The notes under the pieces were generated by a model. The model searched no databases. It was not told where the DNA came from and saw only the letters and a program-made list of their open reading frames with translations. A program made the translations under genes and the position numbers. Shown one piece after another: positions 44,701 to 53,656 of a stretch of 64,000 nucleotides of DNA (position 1 is the stretch's first letter; each line of letters starts with the position of its first letter). This DNA is from Acinetobacter geminorum (GTDB lineage: Bacteria > Pseudomonadota > Gammaproteobacteria > Pseudomonadales > Moraxellaceae). The stretch lies in NCBI RefSeq assembly GCF_013009345.1, contig NZ_JABELE010000017.1, positions 1 through 64,000 on the forward strand, read 5' to 3'.

Positions 44701-45708
44701 TCACTTCTCTGCACTATTGATTTTCACAATTTGATCGAAAACACCACCATTATCAAAGTGTTGTTTTTGTACTTTTGTCCAACCACCAAACTCTTTATCG
44801 ATTGTTACAAGCTTCAATGGCTTAAATACATTGCTGTATTTTTTAAGAACAGCTGCGTTACGCGGACGGTAGAAGTTACGTGCTGCAATTTCTTGACCAG
44901 CAGGTGAGTACAAATAGTTGAGATAACCTTTAGCAATGGTTAAGTTGCCTTTTTTAGCTGCATTCTTCTCCACAATTGCAACTGGAGGTTCAGCTAAGAT
45001 TGAAAGAGACGGAGTAATAATTTCAAATTTGCCGGGCTGTTCACGAATAGCTAAATGAGCTTCATTTTCCCAAGCCAGTAATACATCACCAATGCCTCGC
45101 TCAGCGAAAGTAGTCGTCGCACCGCGAGCACCAGAGTCTAGAACTTTAGTGTGTTTATAAATTTGGCGAACGTATTCTTGTGCTTTCGCGTCATTGCCGC
45201 CTGGTTGATGTTTTGCCCAAGCCCAAGCTGCAAGATAGTTCCAACGAGCACCACCAGAGGTTTTCGGGTTTGGTGTAATGATTTCTATGCCTGGTTTGAT
45301 TAAATCAGCCCAGTCTTTAATTTGCTTTGGGTTGCCTTTACGCACCAAAAACACAATGGTTGATGTATATGGCGTTGAGTTTTGTGGCAGTTTTTTCTGC
45401 CAGTTTGTTGGAAGTAACTTTGCTTTTTCAGCAATTTCATCAATGTCTGCTGCAAGTGCTAATGTCACCACATCTGCATTTAAACCATCGATAACTGCAC
45501 GAGCCTGTTTACCAGAACCGCCGTGTGATTGCTTAAACTCAATATCTTGACCAGTGCGTTTTTTCCAGTAAGTACCGAACTGTTTGTTGAAATCTGTATA
45601 TAGCTCACGAGTAGGATCGTAAGAAACATTTAAAAACTCTTGGGCTGCAAATGATGAAACAGAAACAAGTGCAGCGATAACCCCGACTTTTAATTGAGAA
45701 AAACGCAT
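44701..45708 (-). CDS. sbp: Periplasmic sulfate-binding protein
   Basis: 335-residue solute-binding protein for the CysTWA importer. The start at 45708 gives a proper signal peptide (MRFSQLKVGVIAALVSVSSFAA) and has AGGA upstream; the ORF start 33 bases earlier does not. Mature protein motifs are FLNVSYDPTRELY, QSHGGSGKQARAVIDGL and NPKTSGGARWNYLAAW. First gene of the sulfate cluster. Whether it prefers sulfate or thiosulfate cannot be decided (CysP is similar). Confidence 0.9.
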   Translation of the reverse strand: MRFSQLKVGVIAALVSVSSFAAQEFLNVSYDPTRELYTDFNKQFGTYWKKRTGQDIEFKQSHGGSGKQARAVIDGLNADVVTLALAADIDEIAEKAKLLPTNWQKKLPQNSTPYTSTIVFLVRKGNPKQIKDWADLIKPGIEIITPNPKTSGGARWNYLAAWAWAKHQPGGNDAKAQEYVRQIYKHTKVLDSGARGATTTFAERGIGDVLLAWENEAHLAIREQPGKFEIITPSLSILAEPPVAIVEKNAAKKGNLTIAKGYLNYLYSPAGQEIAARNFYRPRNAAVLKKYSNVFKPLKLVTIDKEFGGWTKVQKQHFDNGGVFDQIVKINSAEK

Positions 45709-45735
45709 GAGATAAATCCTCAAAAAATATGAAAT

Positions 45736-45774
45736 GTTCAAAACTTGAACGCAGAATAGCGCTAGTCTTTATTC
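45736..45774 (-). promoter_or_regulatory. Two small inverted repeats upstream of sbp
   Basis: GTTCAA-AAC-TTGAAC (45736-45750) and an AGAATA...TATTCT pair (about 45752-45774) lie just upstream of the sulfate-uptake operon. Such sites could be CysB or promoter elements, but the CysB consensus is loose and I cannot prove it. Confidence 0.35.
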
Positions 45775-45887
45775 TAAAAAAATAATAAAAAACGAATTTA
45801 ATATGAAAAAAATAGAAATATTAAAAATAGATAAACTATTCTTAAATCTTGATATATAACGAGTTTCAAAACTAGATACGAAATCGG

Positions 45888-45893
45888 TATAAT
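45888..45893 (+). promoter_or_regulatory. Candidate -10 box of the pabC-mltG-tmk operon
   Basis: TATAAT at 45888-45893 with TTTCAA 18 bases upstream as a weak -35, about 80 bases ahead of the pabC start. Confidence 0.4.
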
Positions 45894-45971
45894 TTTTTAA
45901 AATCAGTCATTTATTATTTAAATGAAAGGTGGTGTATTGTTGTGCGGCTTTTAGTAAAGGATGGAACAAAC

Positions 45972-46784
45972 ATGTGGTGTTTTAAAAATGGGCAACCCGT
46001 TGAGACTATTCCTTTATTAGATCGAGCCTTTCATTATGGTGATGGATGCTTTACTACAATTCGTGTTTTTCAAAACCAAATTGAGCTTAAAGAAAGGCAC
46101 TGGCAACGTCTAAAACTTGCATGTCAAAAACTGTCTTTGACTGTAAATTTTGAATTAATTGAACTGAGTTTACAGCAACTGCAAAAGCAAAACCTCGTAC
46201 TCAACGGCACTTTAAAAATTGTGATTAGTCGTGGGGAAGGCGACCGTGGTTATAGCTTGCCAAAACATGAGGCTGATATTTATATCTGGTTTTATCCAAA
46301 AGCTTTAGAGCCGTTTGTGCCTGATTCTATCCAGTGTGGTGTTTTAAATCAGGCCCTAGGTTTAACTATGCCGAGCTTGGTCGGACTTAAATCTTTAAAT
46401 CGCCTTGAACAAGTATTGCTAAAAAAAGAAGCAGATCAACTCGGGTGGGCTGAAGCATTAGTTACTGATGTACAAGGTTATATTGTTGAAGGGGTCAGTA
46501 GTAATTGTTTTATTCGTTTAAATGATAGATGGATTACTCCTGAACTTCGTTATAATGGCGTCCACGGTGTAATGCGGGCAGAAATTCTGGCGCGTATGCA
46601 GCACCATGGTATTGCCTGTGAAGTACGTGTGATTGAATTAGATGAAGTATCTGAAATACAAAGTCTATTCTTTTGTAATGCTTTAAACCCTATGCGAGTG
46701 GTTACTCATTTAGGCGAGAAAATGCTAGATACACAGGCATGCATAGATTTATTTCATATCCTTAACTTAAATCAGATTCATTAA
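45972..46784 (+). CDS. pabC: Aminodeoxychorismate lyase
   Basis: 270-residue PLP enzyme of fold type IV converting aminodeoxychorismate to p-aminobenzoate for folate synthesis. DRAFHYGDGCFTTIRV is the family start motif, K in VGLKSLNRLEQVLLKKEA is the PLP lysine, and EGVSSNCFI is conserved. The ATG at 45972 has AAAGGA upstream. It is followed by mltG with one base between them. Confidence 0.9.
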   Translation: MWCFKNGQPVETIPLLDRAFHYGDGCFTTIRVFQNQIELKERHWQRLKLACQKLSLTVNFELIELSLQQLQKQNLVLNGTLKIVISRGEGDRGYSLPKHEADIYIWFYPKALEPFVPDSIQCGVLNQALGLTMPSLVGLKSLNRLEQVLLKKEADQLGWAEALVTDVQGYIVEGVSSNCFIRLNDRWITPELRYNGVHGVMRAEILARMQHHGIACEVRVIELDEVSEIQSLFFCNALNPMRVVTHLGEKMLDTQACIDLFHILNLNQIH

Positions 46785-46785
46785 T

Positions 46786-47856
46786 ATGCCGAAGCCACCT
46801 GTGAATGCGAAAGCAAAAAACGCCAAGAAAAATAACAAAAAACAAGCTCCAAAATTTTCTAAGCGATTGGTTCTAATTAGCCTTTTTATTGTTTTAATCT
46901 TTACGTTTGCGATTTTATGGTCAAGTTTGTTTAAGGCTTATCCTATCGAAGGAAAAAAACAGATGTTATCTATTACATCTGGGGAAACTTATTCTGGTTT
47001 TATTGATCGTTTGGCAAAAGAGGACAAAGTTAGCTTTCCTATCGTCTTAAAGCTTTATCAGAAGTTTATGATTCATGACAGCATGAAAGCTGGTGTGTAT
47101 GAAATTGAACAAGGGATGAGCGTAAGACAAGTGTTAGAGATGTTGTCTGATGCTGATAATGCTCAGATGAACCGTGTTTTGGTGATTGAAGGTACAACTT
47201 TTAAGCAGCTTATTACTGCATTAAAAAATGATAAAAATGTAAAAAATACAATATTGGATTTACCTAATGATCAGCTTATGAAAGCGCTTGGGATTCCTTA
47301 CGATCATCCAGAGGGCTTGTTCGCGCCGAATACTTATTTCTTTGCCAAAGGCGAGACTGATAAGAAAATTCTGACCGATTTATATCATCGTCAAATGAAA
47401 GCCTTAGATACAGCTTGGGCAAATCGCGCGCCGAATTTACCGTATAAAGATAAATATGAAGCATTAATTATGGCTTCTATTGTTGAGAAAGAAACGAGTT
47501 TAGACAGTGAACTTACACAAGTTTCTGGAGTTTTTGTCCGCCGTTTAAAACTTGGTATGCGTTTACAAACGGATCCAACTGTTATTTATGGAATGGGTAA
47601 TAACTATAAAGGCAACATTACCCGAGAAGACCTCCGTACTCCAACACCATATAATACTTATACTATTAATGGTTTACCGCCAACTCCAATTGCTTTGCCA
47701 AGCCAAAAGGCAATTGAAGCAGCATTACATCCAGATGATTCAAATAACATCTATTTTGTTGCGACTGGTAATGGTGGACATAAATTTACGGCAAGCTTGC
47801 AAGCACATAATCAAGCTGTGCAGGATTATTTATCCGTGTTGAGATCGAAGAAATAA
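46786..47856 (+). CDS. mltG: Endolytic transglycosylase MltG
   Basis: YceG-family inner-membrane lytic transglycosylase thought to end glycan strand elongation. 356 residues with a basic N-terminus, one membrane helix (about 28-50), a LysM-like region and the catalytic Glu234 in ASIVEKETS, followed by LQTDPTVIYG and TPYNTYTINGLPPTPI. It forms a pabC-mltG-tmk operon, a common gammaproteobacterial order. Confidence 0.94.
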   Translation: MPKPPVNAKAKNAKKNNKKQAPKFSKRLVLISLFIVLIFTFAILWSSLFKAYPIEGKKQMLSITSGETYSGFIDRLAKEDKVSFPIVLKLYQKFMIHDSMKAGVYEIEQGMSVRQVLEMLSDADNAQMNRVLVIEGTTFKQLITALKNDKNVKNTILDLPNDQLMKALGIPYDHPEGLFAPNTYFFAKGETDKKILTDLYHRQMKALDTAWANRAPNLPYKDKYEALIMASIVEKETSLDSELTQVSGVFVRRLKLGMRLQTDPTVIYGMGNNYKGNITREDLRTPTPYNTYTINGLPPTPIALPSQKAIEAALHPDDSNNIYFVATGNGGHKFTASLQAHNQAVQDYLSVLRSKK

Positions 47857-47865
47857 GGAAAAGAG

Positions 47866-48465
47866 ATGTTTATCAGCTTTGAAGGCACGGAAGGGGTAGG
47901 TAAAACTACACTCATTCGAAAAATTCATCAGCATTTTGAAGAGCAAGGCAAACGAGTTGTTTTAACTCGAGAGCCGGGGGGTACACCGTTAGCTGAACAA
48001 ATTCGTTCGATGCTTTTGGCTGTGAATCATGATGAAAATATGAGTCATGATACTGAGTTATTACTCATTTATGCAGCACGTGCTCAACACTTACAACAGG
48101 TTATTTTGCCTGCTTTAGAAGCTAATAAAATTGTATTAAGTGATCGCTTTACCGATGCGAGTTTTGCCTATCAATGTTCTGGTCGCGGTTTAAGCCAAGA
48201 TAAATTACAGCTTTTAAATCAGAACTTCGTTTCACGCATGCCGGAGGTGACTTTCTGGTTAGATGCACCGATTGAACTTGGTATGAACCGTGCACGTGAA
48301 CGCGGAGCTTTAGACCGTTTTGAACAAGAAAAGTTAAGCTTCTTTACTAAGGTTCGTGAAGGTTATGAAACCTTGTGGAAAGCTGAACCGGAACGGATTA
48401 AGCGAATAGATGCAACACAAAGTCCTGATCAGGTGTTTGAGCAGGCTTTGCAATATTTACGGTAA
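47866..48465 (+). CDS. tmk: Thymidylate kinase
   Basis: 199-residue enzyme phosphorylating dTMP to dTDP. P-loop FEGTEGVGKTT, EPGGTPLAEQIR, and SDRFTDASFAYQ. AAGGAAAAGAG precedes the ATG. Third gene of the pabC-mltG-tmk operon. Confidence 0.95.
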   Translation: MFISFEGTEGVGKTTLIRKIHQHFEEQGKRVVLTREPGGTPLAEQIRSMLLAVNHDENMSHDTELLLIYAARAQHLQQVILPALEANKIVLSDRFTDASFAYQCSGRGLSQDKLQLLNQNFVSRMPEVTFWLDAPIELGMNRARERGALDRFEQEKLSFFTKVREGYETLWKAEPERIKRIDATQSPDQVFEQALQYLR

Positions 48466-48478
48466 GCAATTGGATGAG

Positions 48479-48504
48479 CCACTCTTATAAAAATATAGGA
48501 GTGG
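48479..48504 (+). other. Hairpin after tmk
   Basis: CCACTCTTATA and TATAGGAGTGG form an 11-bp stem (one G-T pair) around AAAA, 14 bases after the tmk stop. No T-run follows, so it may protect the 3' end of the transcript rather than terminate by itself. Confidence 0.5.
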
Positions 48505-48603
48505 TGAAAAATGATGTTAATTCTGATTTAAATCGTCATAGAAAATATCTGTAATTTTCTTATGCTATCTTAAATATGATTTATAGATTGAAGAATAACA
48601 AGG

Positions 48604-49020
48604 ATGAAAAGTTCAAAAGAAGAAATCGTGGCATTTCTTGAAAAGGAATTTCCACCAAGTCTTGAACATTGCACAATTGAATCAGTCACTCCCAAAGCTG
48701 CAGTTGTTTACTATCATGTCGATCAAAGGCATCAACGCCCTGGTGGTACTATATCTGGCCCAACCATGATGACTTTGGCAGACTTTGCTTTATATATTGC
48801 GATATTAGGTGAGATTGGTATTGTTGGTTTAGCTGTGACGACCAACTTTAATATTAATTTTTTAAGAAAACCTGCAGGTGATCAAGACTTACGTAGTGAA
48901 TGTAAACTCATGAAAGTCGGAAAGAGCTTGGTTGTCGGAGAGGTCTGGATTTATTCGGTCGGTCTGGATGAACCTGTGGCGCATGTGACTGCGACTTATT
49001 CAATTCCACCTAGAGCATAA
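48604..49020 (+). CDS. PaaI-like hot-dog thioesterase
   Basis: 138-residue hot-dog protein with HQRPGGTISGPTMMTLADFALY and TTNFNINFLRKPAGD, as in PaaI/DUF4442-type acyl-CoA thioesterases. The substrate is unknown. It ends at a terminator shared with nadB. Confidence 0.8.
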   Translation: MKSSKEEIVAFLEKEFPPSLEHCTIESVTPKAAVVYYHVDQRHQRPGGTISGPTMMTLADFALYIAILGEIGIVGLAVTTNFNINFLRKPAGDQDLRSECKLMKVGKSLVVGEVWIYSVGLDEPVAHVTATYSIPPRA

Positions 49021-49034
49021 ATATTAAACCAAAT

Positions 49035-49062
49035 AAAAAGCACAGCCAGAGCTGTGCTTTTT
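49035..49062. terminator. Bidirectional terminator between thioesterase gene and nadB
   Basis: AAAAAGCACAGC pairs with GCTGTGCTTTTT around a four-base loop, between convergent genes. Confidence 0.88.
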
Positions 49063-49077
49063 CTGTAGAAGGGCACC

Positions 49078-50730
49078 TTAAATATCAGTATTAACCAACG
49101 GCTGTTCTACTGCAAAATTTGGAGGAGTTAAAACCGTTTTACGAATCTCGTTCGAAGTTTCCGGATAATCGAGCGTGTAATGTAGACCACGTGATTCTTT
49201 ACGTTGCATAGCACAGCGAACAATCATTTCAGATACTAAAACAAGGTTACGCAGCTCAATCAGGTTTTTGCTAACACGGTAGTCTTGATAATATTCAGTG
49301 ATTTCACGCTTTAACATTTCAATACGGTGTAACGCACGTTCTAAACGTTTTGTGGTTCTGACAATACCAACGTAGTTCCACATGGTTGAACGTAACTCAT
49401 CCCAGTTTTGTAAAATCACAACATCTTCATCAGGGTTGGTTACTTGTGAGTCATCCCAAGTTGGTACTTCAGGTAATTTGAAGTTTTCATCAAATTTATT
49501 TTCGATGTCTTTTGCCGCACTCATACCGTAAACGAAGCACTCAAGTAATGAGTTACTTGCCATACGGTTTGCACCATGTAAGCCTGTATAAGATGTTTCA
49601 CCAATCGCATAGAGACCTTCAATATCCGTCTGGCTATTTGAGTCAACCACAACACCACCACATGTATAGTGAGCTGCTGGCACCACTGGAATCATGTCTT
49701 TGGTAATGTCGATGCCTAACTCAAGCAATCGTGCATAAAGTGTAGGGAAGTGCTCTTTAATAAATTCAGGTGATTTATGGGTAATGTCTAACCATACATG
49801 GCGAATACCGAGACGTTTGATTTCGTGGTCAATTGTACGTGCCACAATATCGCGAGGAGCTAGTTCTGCACGATCATCAAAACGCAACATAAAACGTTCG
49901 CCATCAGGTAAGCGCAAATAAGCACCTTCACCACGCATAGCTTCGGTAATTAAAAATGAGCGTGCTTGAGGATGATACAGACAAGTTGGGTGGAACTGAT
50001 TAAATTCCATATTGGCAACGCGGCAACCTGCACGGAAAGCCATTGCAATACCATCACCTGTGGCAATATCTGGATTAGATGTGTACAGATAAGCTTTCAT
50101 CGCACCGCCGCAAGCCAGTGCGGTGAATGGTGCAAGGAAGGTATGAACCTTTTCAGTATTTTCATCTAATGTATATAAACCAATAGCGCGATTCGCTTGG
50201 TCGGTATGGCCTAATTTATGCGAGGTGATTAAGTCAATCGCAATATAATTTTCAAAAATAGTAATATTTTTACGTTCTTTGGCACGCTCAACTAAAGTGG
50301 TTGAAATGGCTTTGCCTGTTGCATCAGCAGAATGGATAATGCGACGCTGCGAGTGACCACCTTCGCGAGTTAAGTGAAGTTGCTCATCTTCATCTAAGGT
50401 AAATTGCACGCCTTGTTTTAAAAGAAAATCAACAGAAGGGCGACCACCTTCTACGGTATGTTGTACCGCGTCCATTTCACATAAATGAGCGCCTGCAATC
50501 ATAGTGTCATTAATATGCTGTTGAATAGAGTCAGTCTCATCAAGAACAGCAGCAACGCCACCTTGAGCATAAAAGGTACTTGCTTCGGTTAGAGCAGCTT
50601 TGGCTAAAACTGCAATATTAAAATGATTTGGTAACGATAAAGCCAGACTTAAACCAGCGCCGCCGCTGCCCACAATAATCACGTCAAAGTGGTGAATTGT
50701 CTGTAAATTAGGCATGTCCATTCGCATCAA
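49078..50730 (-). CDS. nadB: L-aspartate oxidase
   Basis: FAD enzyme that oxidises aspartate to iminoaspartate, the first step of de novo NAD synthesis. 550 residues with the dinucleotide-binding VIIVGSGGAGLSLAL at the start, STFYAQGGVAAVL, and the flavin-binding GLHGANRMASNSLLECFV near residues 385-402. Several Mets (1, 2, 4, 6) leave the exact start open. nadA and nadC are not in the window. Confidence 0.94.
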   Translation of the reverse strand: MMRMDMPNLQTIHHFDVIIVGSGGAGLSLALSLPNHFNIAVLAKAALTEASTFYAQGGVAAVLDETDSIQQHINDTMIAGAHLCEMDAVQHTVEGGRPSVDFLLKQGVQFTLDEDEQLHLTREGGHSQRRIIHSADATGKAISTTLVERAKERKNITIFENYIAIDLITSHKLGHTDQANRAIGLYTLDENTEKVHTFLAPFTALACGGAMKAYLYTSNPDIATGDGIAMAFRAGCRVANMEFNQFHPTCLYHPQARSFLITEAMRGEGAYLRLPDGERFMLRFDDRAELAPRDIVARTIDHEIKRLGIRHVWLDITHKSPEFIKEHFPTLYARLLELGIDITKDMIPVVPAAHYTCGGVVVDSNSQTDIEGLYAIGETSYTGLHGANRMASNSLLECFVYGMSAAKDIENKFDENFKLPEVPTWDDSQVTNPDEDVVILQNWDELRSTMWNYVGIVRTTKRLERALHRIEMLKREITEYYQDYRVSKNLIELRNLVLVSEMIVRCAMQRKESRGLHYTLDYPETSNEIRKTVLTPPNFAVEQPLVNTDI

Positions 50731-50952
50731 TTTAAAACGTCCGCTAATGACACCCCTTTTTACCTAAAAAGGCAAGAGCTTAAGCGCTCTAACTCAGAGA
50801 AAAATTGCAATTGGCTTAAAAAGTTGCAATGCGTAAAATAATCCTTGTGATGATGTATTACAAATAAACATATTGTTACGCACAACCCCAAAGCGTTGTG
50901 ATACAACAGTTTTATTCTTATTCTCGTAGACCAAATTGTGGGTGAGCACCGA

Positions 50953-52329
50953 ATGAAATCTCGCTATTTACAACAAGGAATGTATGCAGCGGTATTTACA
51001 GTTGCTGCTGTTCAAGCAAATGCTGCTGTTGATTTTTCAAACCTCGTTGAACAAGTTAGTCCAGCAGTTGTGAGTGTGAATGTCGTAAAAAAAATGACTC
51101 AGGATGAACTGTTGCAGCAGCAAGTTCCTGAAATTTTAAAACGTTTCTTTGGCAATCAGGTCATCATTCCACAGCAACGAGGTCCACAAGAAAAGACAGC
51201 TTACGGAAGTGCATTCTTTATTAGTAAAGATGGCTATTTACTCACAAACCACCATGTGATTGAAAATGCCTCTCGTATCAGCATCACTCTAAATGACCGC
51301 CGTGAAATTGATGCAACCGTAGTGGGTAGTGATGAGCGTACAGACGTTGCTTTGTTAAAGGTAAATGGAACTAACTATCCAGCTTTACGAGTAGGAAATG
51401 TTGATCGTTTACGTGTCGGAGAACCTGTTTTAGCTATTGGTTCGCCGTTTGGCTTTGACTACTCAGCTTCGGCAGGTATTGTCAGTGCAAAATCTCGGAA
51501 CATGAGTGGTGAAACCTCGGTGCCGTTTATTCAAACTGACGTGGCTTTAAACCCAGGTAACTCTGGTGGTCCATTATTTAATCAAAATGGTGAAGTGGTC
51601 GGGGTAAATTCACGAATATTTAGTGGTACTGGCGGCTATATGGGCTTGTCTTTCTCTATTCCGATTGATGTAGCAATGGATGTTGCGGACCAGCTCAAAA
51701 CAAAAGGTAAAGTAACGCGTTCTTATCTTGGGGTGATGATGCAAGATATTGATCGAAACCTTGCTGATGCCTATAAGTTACCAAAACCTGAAGGTGCTTT
51801 AATTACTCAAATTTCTCCGAACTCACCTGCACAAAAAGCAGGGCTAAGAGCTGGAGATGTCATTTTAAAATTAAATGGTGCGCCTGTACTTCGTACGAGT
51901 GATTTACTCTATGCATTAAACAAAGTACAGCCAAATCAAACCGTTCAGTTTGAAGTATTACGTGATGATAAAACACGCAATATTTCAGCGACTTTAACGA
52001 CTGCGCCAGATGAAACACCTGCTACTGGTGCACAAGGTGCTGCATCTAAAGGGCCAGTTTTAGGCATGAGTATTCGTGATCTAGCTGAACCGGAAAAAAA
52101 TGCGTTGAGCGTGAAAGGGGGGATTTATGTACAAGATGTTCGCCGTGGCGGTTTAGCATCATTGTCGAATATCATTCCAGGTGATGTGATTACTCAAGTC
52201 AATAATAACCAAATTTTAAATAGTCAGGATTTTGCAAAAGTTGTTTCTAACTTGCCGAAAAATACCGTAGCACGTGTTGCTATTATTCGTCAGGGACAGC
52301 GCGCGATGCTTGGTTTACGTATTCAATAG
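50953..52329 (+). CDS. Periplasmic serine protease/chaperone, DegP/DegQ/MucD-like
   Basis: 458-residue HtrA protease, starting at 50953 with GGTGAG ahead. A signal peptide (cut near ANA/A) is followed by a trypsin-like domain with H101 (NHHVIE), D131 (ERTDVALL) and S204 (NPGNSGGPL), then two PDZ domains (about 265-350 and 370-455). It degrades misfolded envelope proteins. Local resemblance to MucD of Pseudomonas is suggested by two PDZ domains and length, but no mucABC genes are near. Terminator follows. Confidence 0.92.
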   Translation: MKSRYLQQGMYAAVFTVAAVQANAAVDFSNLVEQVSPAVVSVNVVKKMTQDELLQQQVPEILKRFFGNQVIIPQQRGPQEKTAYGSAFFISKDGYLLTNHHVIENASRISITLNDRREIDATVVGSDERTDVALLKVNGTNYPALRVGNVDRLRVGEPVLAIGSPFGFDYSASAGIVSAKSRNMSGETSVPFIQTDVALNPGNSGGPLFNQNGEVVGVNSRIFSGTGGYMGLSFSIPIDVAMDVADQLKTKGKVTRSYLGVMMQDIDRNLADAYKLPKPEGALITQISPNSPAQKAGLRAGDVILKLNGAPVLRTSDLLYALNKVQPNQTVQFEVLRDDKTRNISATLTTAPDETPATGAQGAASKGPVLGMSIRDLAEPEKNALSVKGGIYVQDVRRGGLASLSNIIPGDVITQVNNNQILNSQDFAKVVSNLPKNTVARVAIIRQGQRAMLGLRIQ

Positions 52330-52349
52330 TCCTCAACCCAATCAATAAG

Positions 52350-52373
52350 CCACCCTGGAAATGGGTGGTTTTT
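52350..52373 (+). terminator. Terminator of the DegP-like gene
   Basis: CCACCC pairs with GGGTGG across a seven-base loop, followed by TTTTTG. Confidence 0.75.
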
Positions 52374-52451
52374 GTTATTTATCTTGAGCGTTTAGCGATA
52401 TCTACCTACACTTATTTCAGTTTTAAGGTTAATAAATAAGAGTGTTCATTT

Positions 52452-52907
52452 GTGAGTAGTATTTTTGATTTACATATTCAGGTACAGCCACATCACATTG
52501 ATGCGTTGGGACATGTAAATAATGTGATGTATGTTCAATGGATGCAAGATGTAGCTGCTGCCCATGTTGAAACTTTGGGAGTAGGGGTAACTAAGTATCT
52601 TGAGTTAAAACATGCAATGGTCGCGGTTGAGCATCATGTGCAATATCGTAAAGCTGCATTTGAAGGCGAACAAATCGTATTACGTACATGGTTAGATGAC
52701 ATTAATGCACTTTATTCGTTCCGCCAGTATGTGTTTTTTCGTCCATCAGATCAGGCCGTATTATTTGTTGGGAATACCAAATGGGCATGTATTGAAATTG
52801 CTACTGGACGTCCAAAACGAATGTCGCCAACTTTTACCCATGCATACAAGCCGCTTGACTCAAGCATAAATCCTTACGATTTTACCGTTTCGTATGATCG
52901 CAAGTAA
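52452..52907 (+). CDS. Acyl-CoA thioesterase (4HBT/YbgC-type)
   Basis: 151-residue hot-dog protein starting at GTG. HIDALGHVNNVMYVQWMQD matches the catalytic Asp and following segment of 4-hydroxybenzoyl-CoA thioesterase-like enzymes. Substrate not predictable. It precedes a GNAT gene by 17 bases, so the two may be cotranscribed. Confidence 0.82.
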   Translation: MSSIFDLHIQVQPHHIDALGHVNNVMYVQWMQDVAAAHVETLGVGVTKYLELKHAMVAVEHHVQYRKAAFEGEQIVLRTWLDDINALYSFRQYVFFRPSDQAVLFVGNTKWACIEIATGRPKRMSPTFTHAYKPLDSSINPYDFTVSYDRK

Positions 52908-52924
52908 AAAAGAGAGGCTGGAAT

Positions 52925-53473
52925 TTGGAGTATTTATTTTCTATAGAAACAGATCGATTAATCTTAAGTGACCTTACAGAAACTGATAAAAATTTTATCT
53001 TTGAATTATTTTCAAATTCAAGCGTACTCGAATTTTATGATTTAGAAGCCTTTACTTTATTGGAAGAAGCTGAGGCTTTAATTGAAAAAATGCATAAAAA
53101 ATGGAATCAACAGCTAGGTTTTAGGCATGCTATTTGTCTTAAAAAAGATGGAACTATGTTGGGAACATGTGGTGTAAATACTATCAAACAAATTGGTGAT
53201 GATTTTGCGGTTGTTATTGGTTATGAGCTTCATCCTAATGCATGGGGTAAGGGATATATGCAAGAGGCTCTTGTAGGGCTCATCCAGTATTTGAAACAAG
53301 GCAGATTATTCCAAAAACAAATAAAATATGTTTGGGCTGAAATATTTGAACAGAACATTAGATCTCAACAAGTCGTGCAGAAACTCGGATTTGAATTGAT
53401 TGGGGATATAGCTAATGAAACTGGCAATAATTTATCTGCAAGCTTACTTAAGTTCGAGTTAAAACTGTTCTGA
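52925..53473 (+). CDS. GNAT-family N-acetyltransferase (RimJ/RimL type)
   Basis: 182-residue acetyltransferase starting at TTG with GAGAGG upstream. N-terminal ETDRLILSDLTETD and the acetyl-CoA binding HPNAWGKGYMQEAL (motif A) match the RimJ/RimL-like branch, and NIRSQQVVQKLGFE is the typical closing motif. Substrate unknown. Confidence 0.82.
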   Translation: MEYLFSIETDRLILSDLTETDKNFIFELFSNSSVLEFYDLEAFTLLEEAEALIEKMHKKWNQQLGFRHAICLKKDGTMLGTCGVNTIKQIGDDFAVVIGYELHPNAWGKGYMQEALVGLIQYLKQGRLFQKQIKYVWAEIFEQNIRSQQVVQKLGFELIGDIANETGNNLSASLLKFELKLF

Positions 53474-53569
53474 TTTAAAGACTCTTCAAAGATAAATAGT
53501 TTGTTATATTGAGAAGTTTAAAAAGCTTTTTTAAAAGAAAGAATTTATATCTTTTTCATATCGGCAATC

Positions 53570-53578
53570 TGTTATAAT
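53570..53578 (+). promoter_or_regulatory. Extended -10 promoter of the lepA operon
   Basis: TGTTATAAT is an extended -10 (TGN then TATAAT) about 79 bases before lepA. The -35 region (CTTTTT) is weak, which is common with an extended -10. Confidence 0.55.
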
Positions 53579-53656
53579 GTCACGCAATTTATTTAACCGC
53601 TTTGGCTGTGTATTAAAGCAAGCTACATAGCACTCTATATTTTCTCAAGGTAACCC

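Noticed and set aside
48479..48504. Possible rho-independent terminator after tmk
   Set aside because: The stem is good but no T-run follows, so it is listed as a hairpin only.
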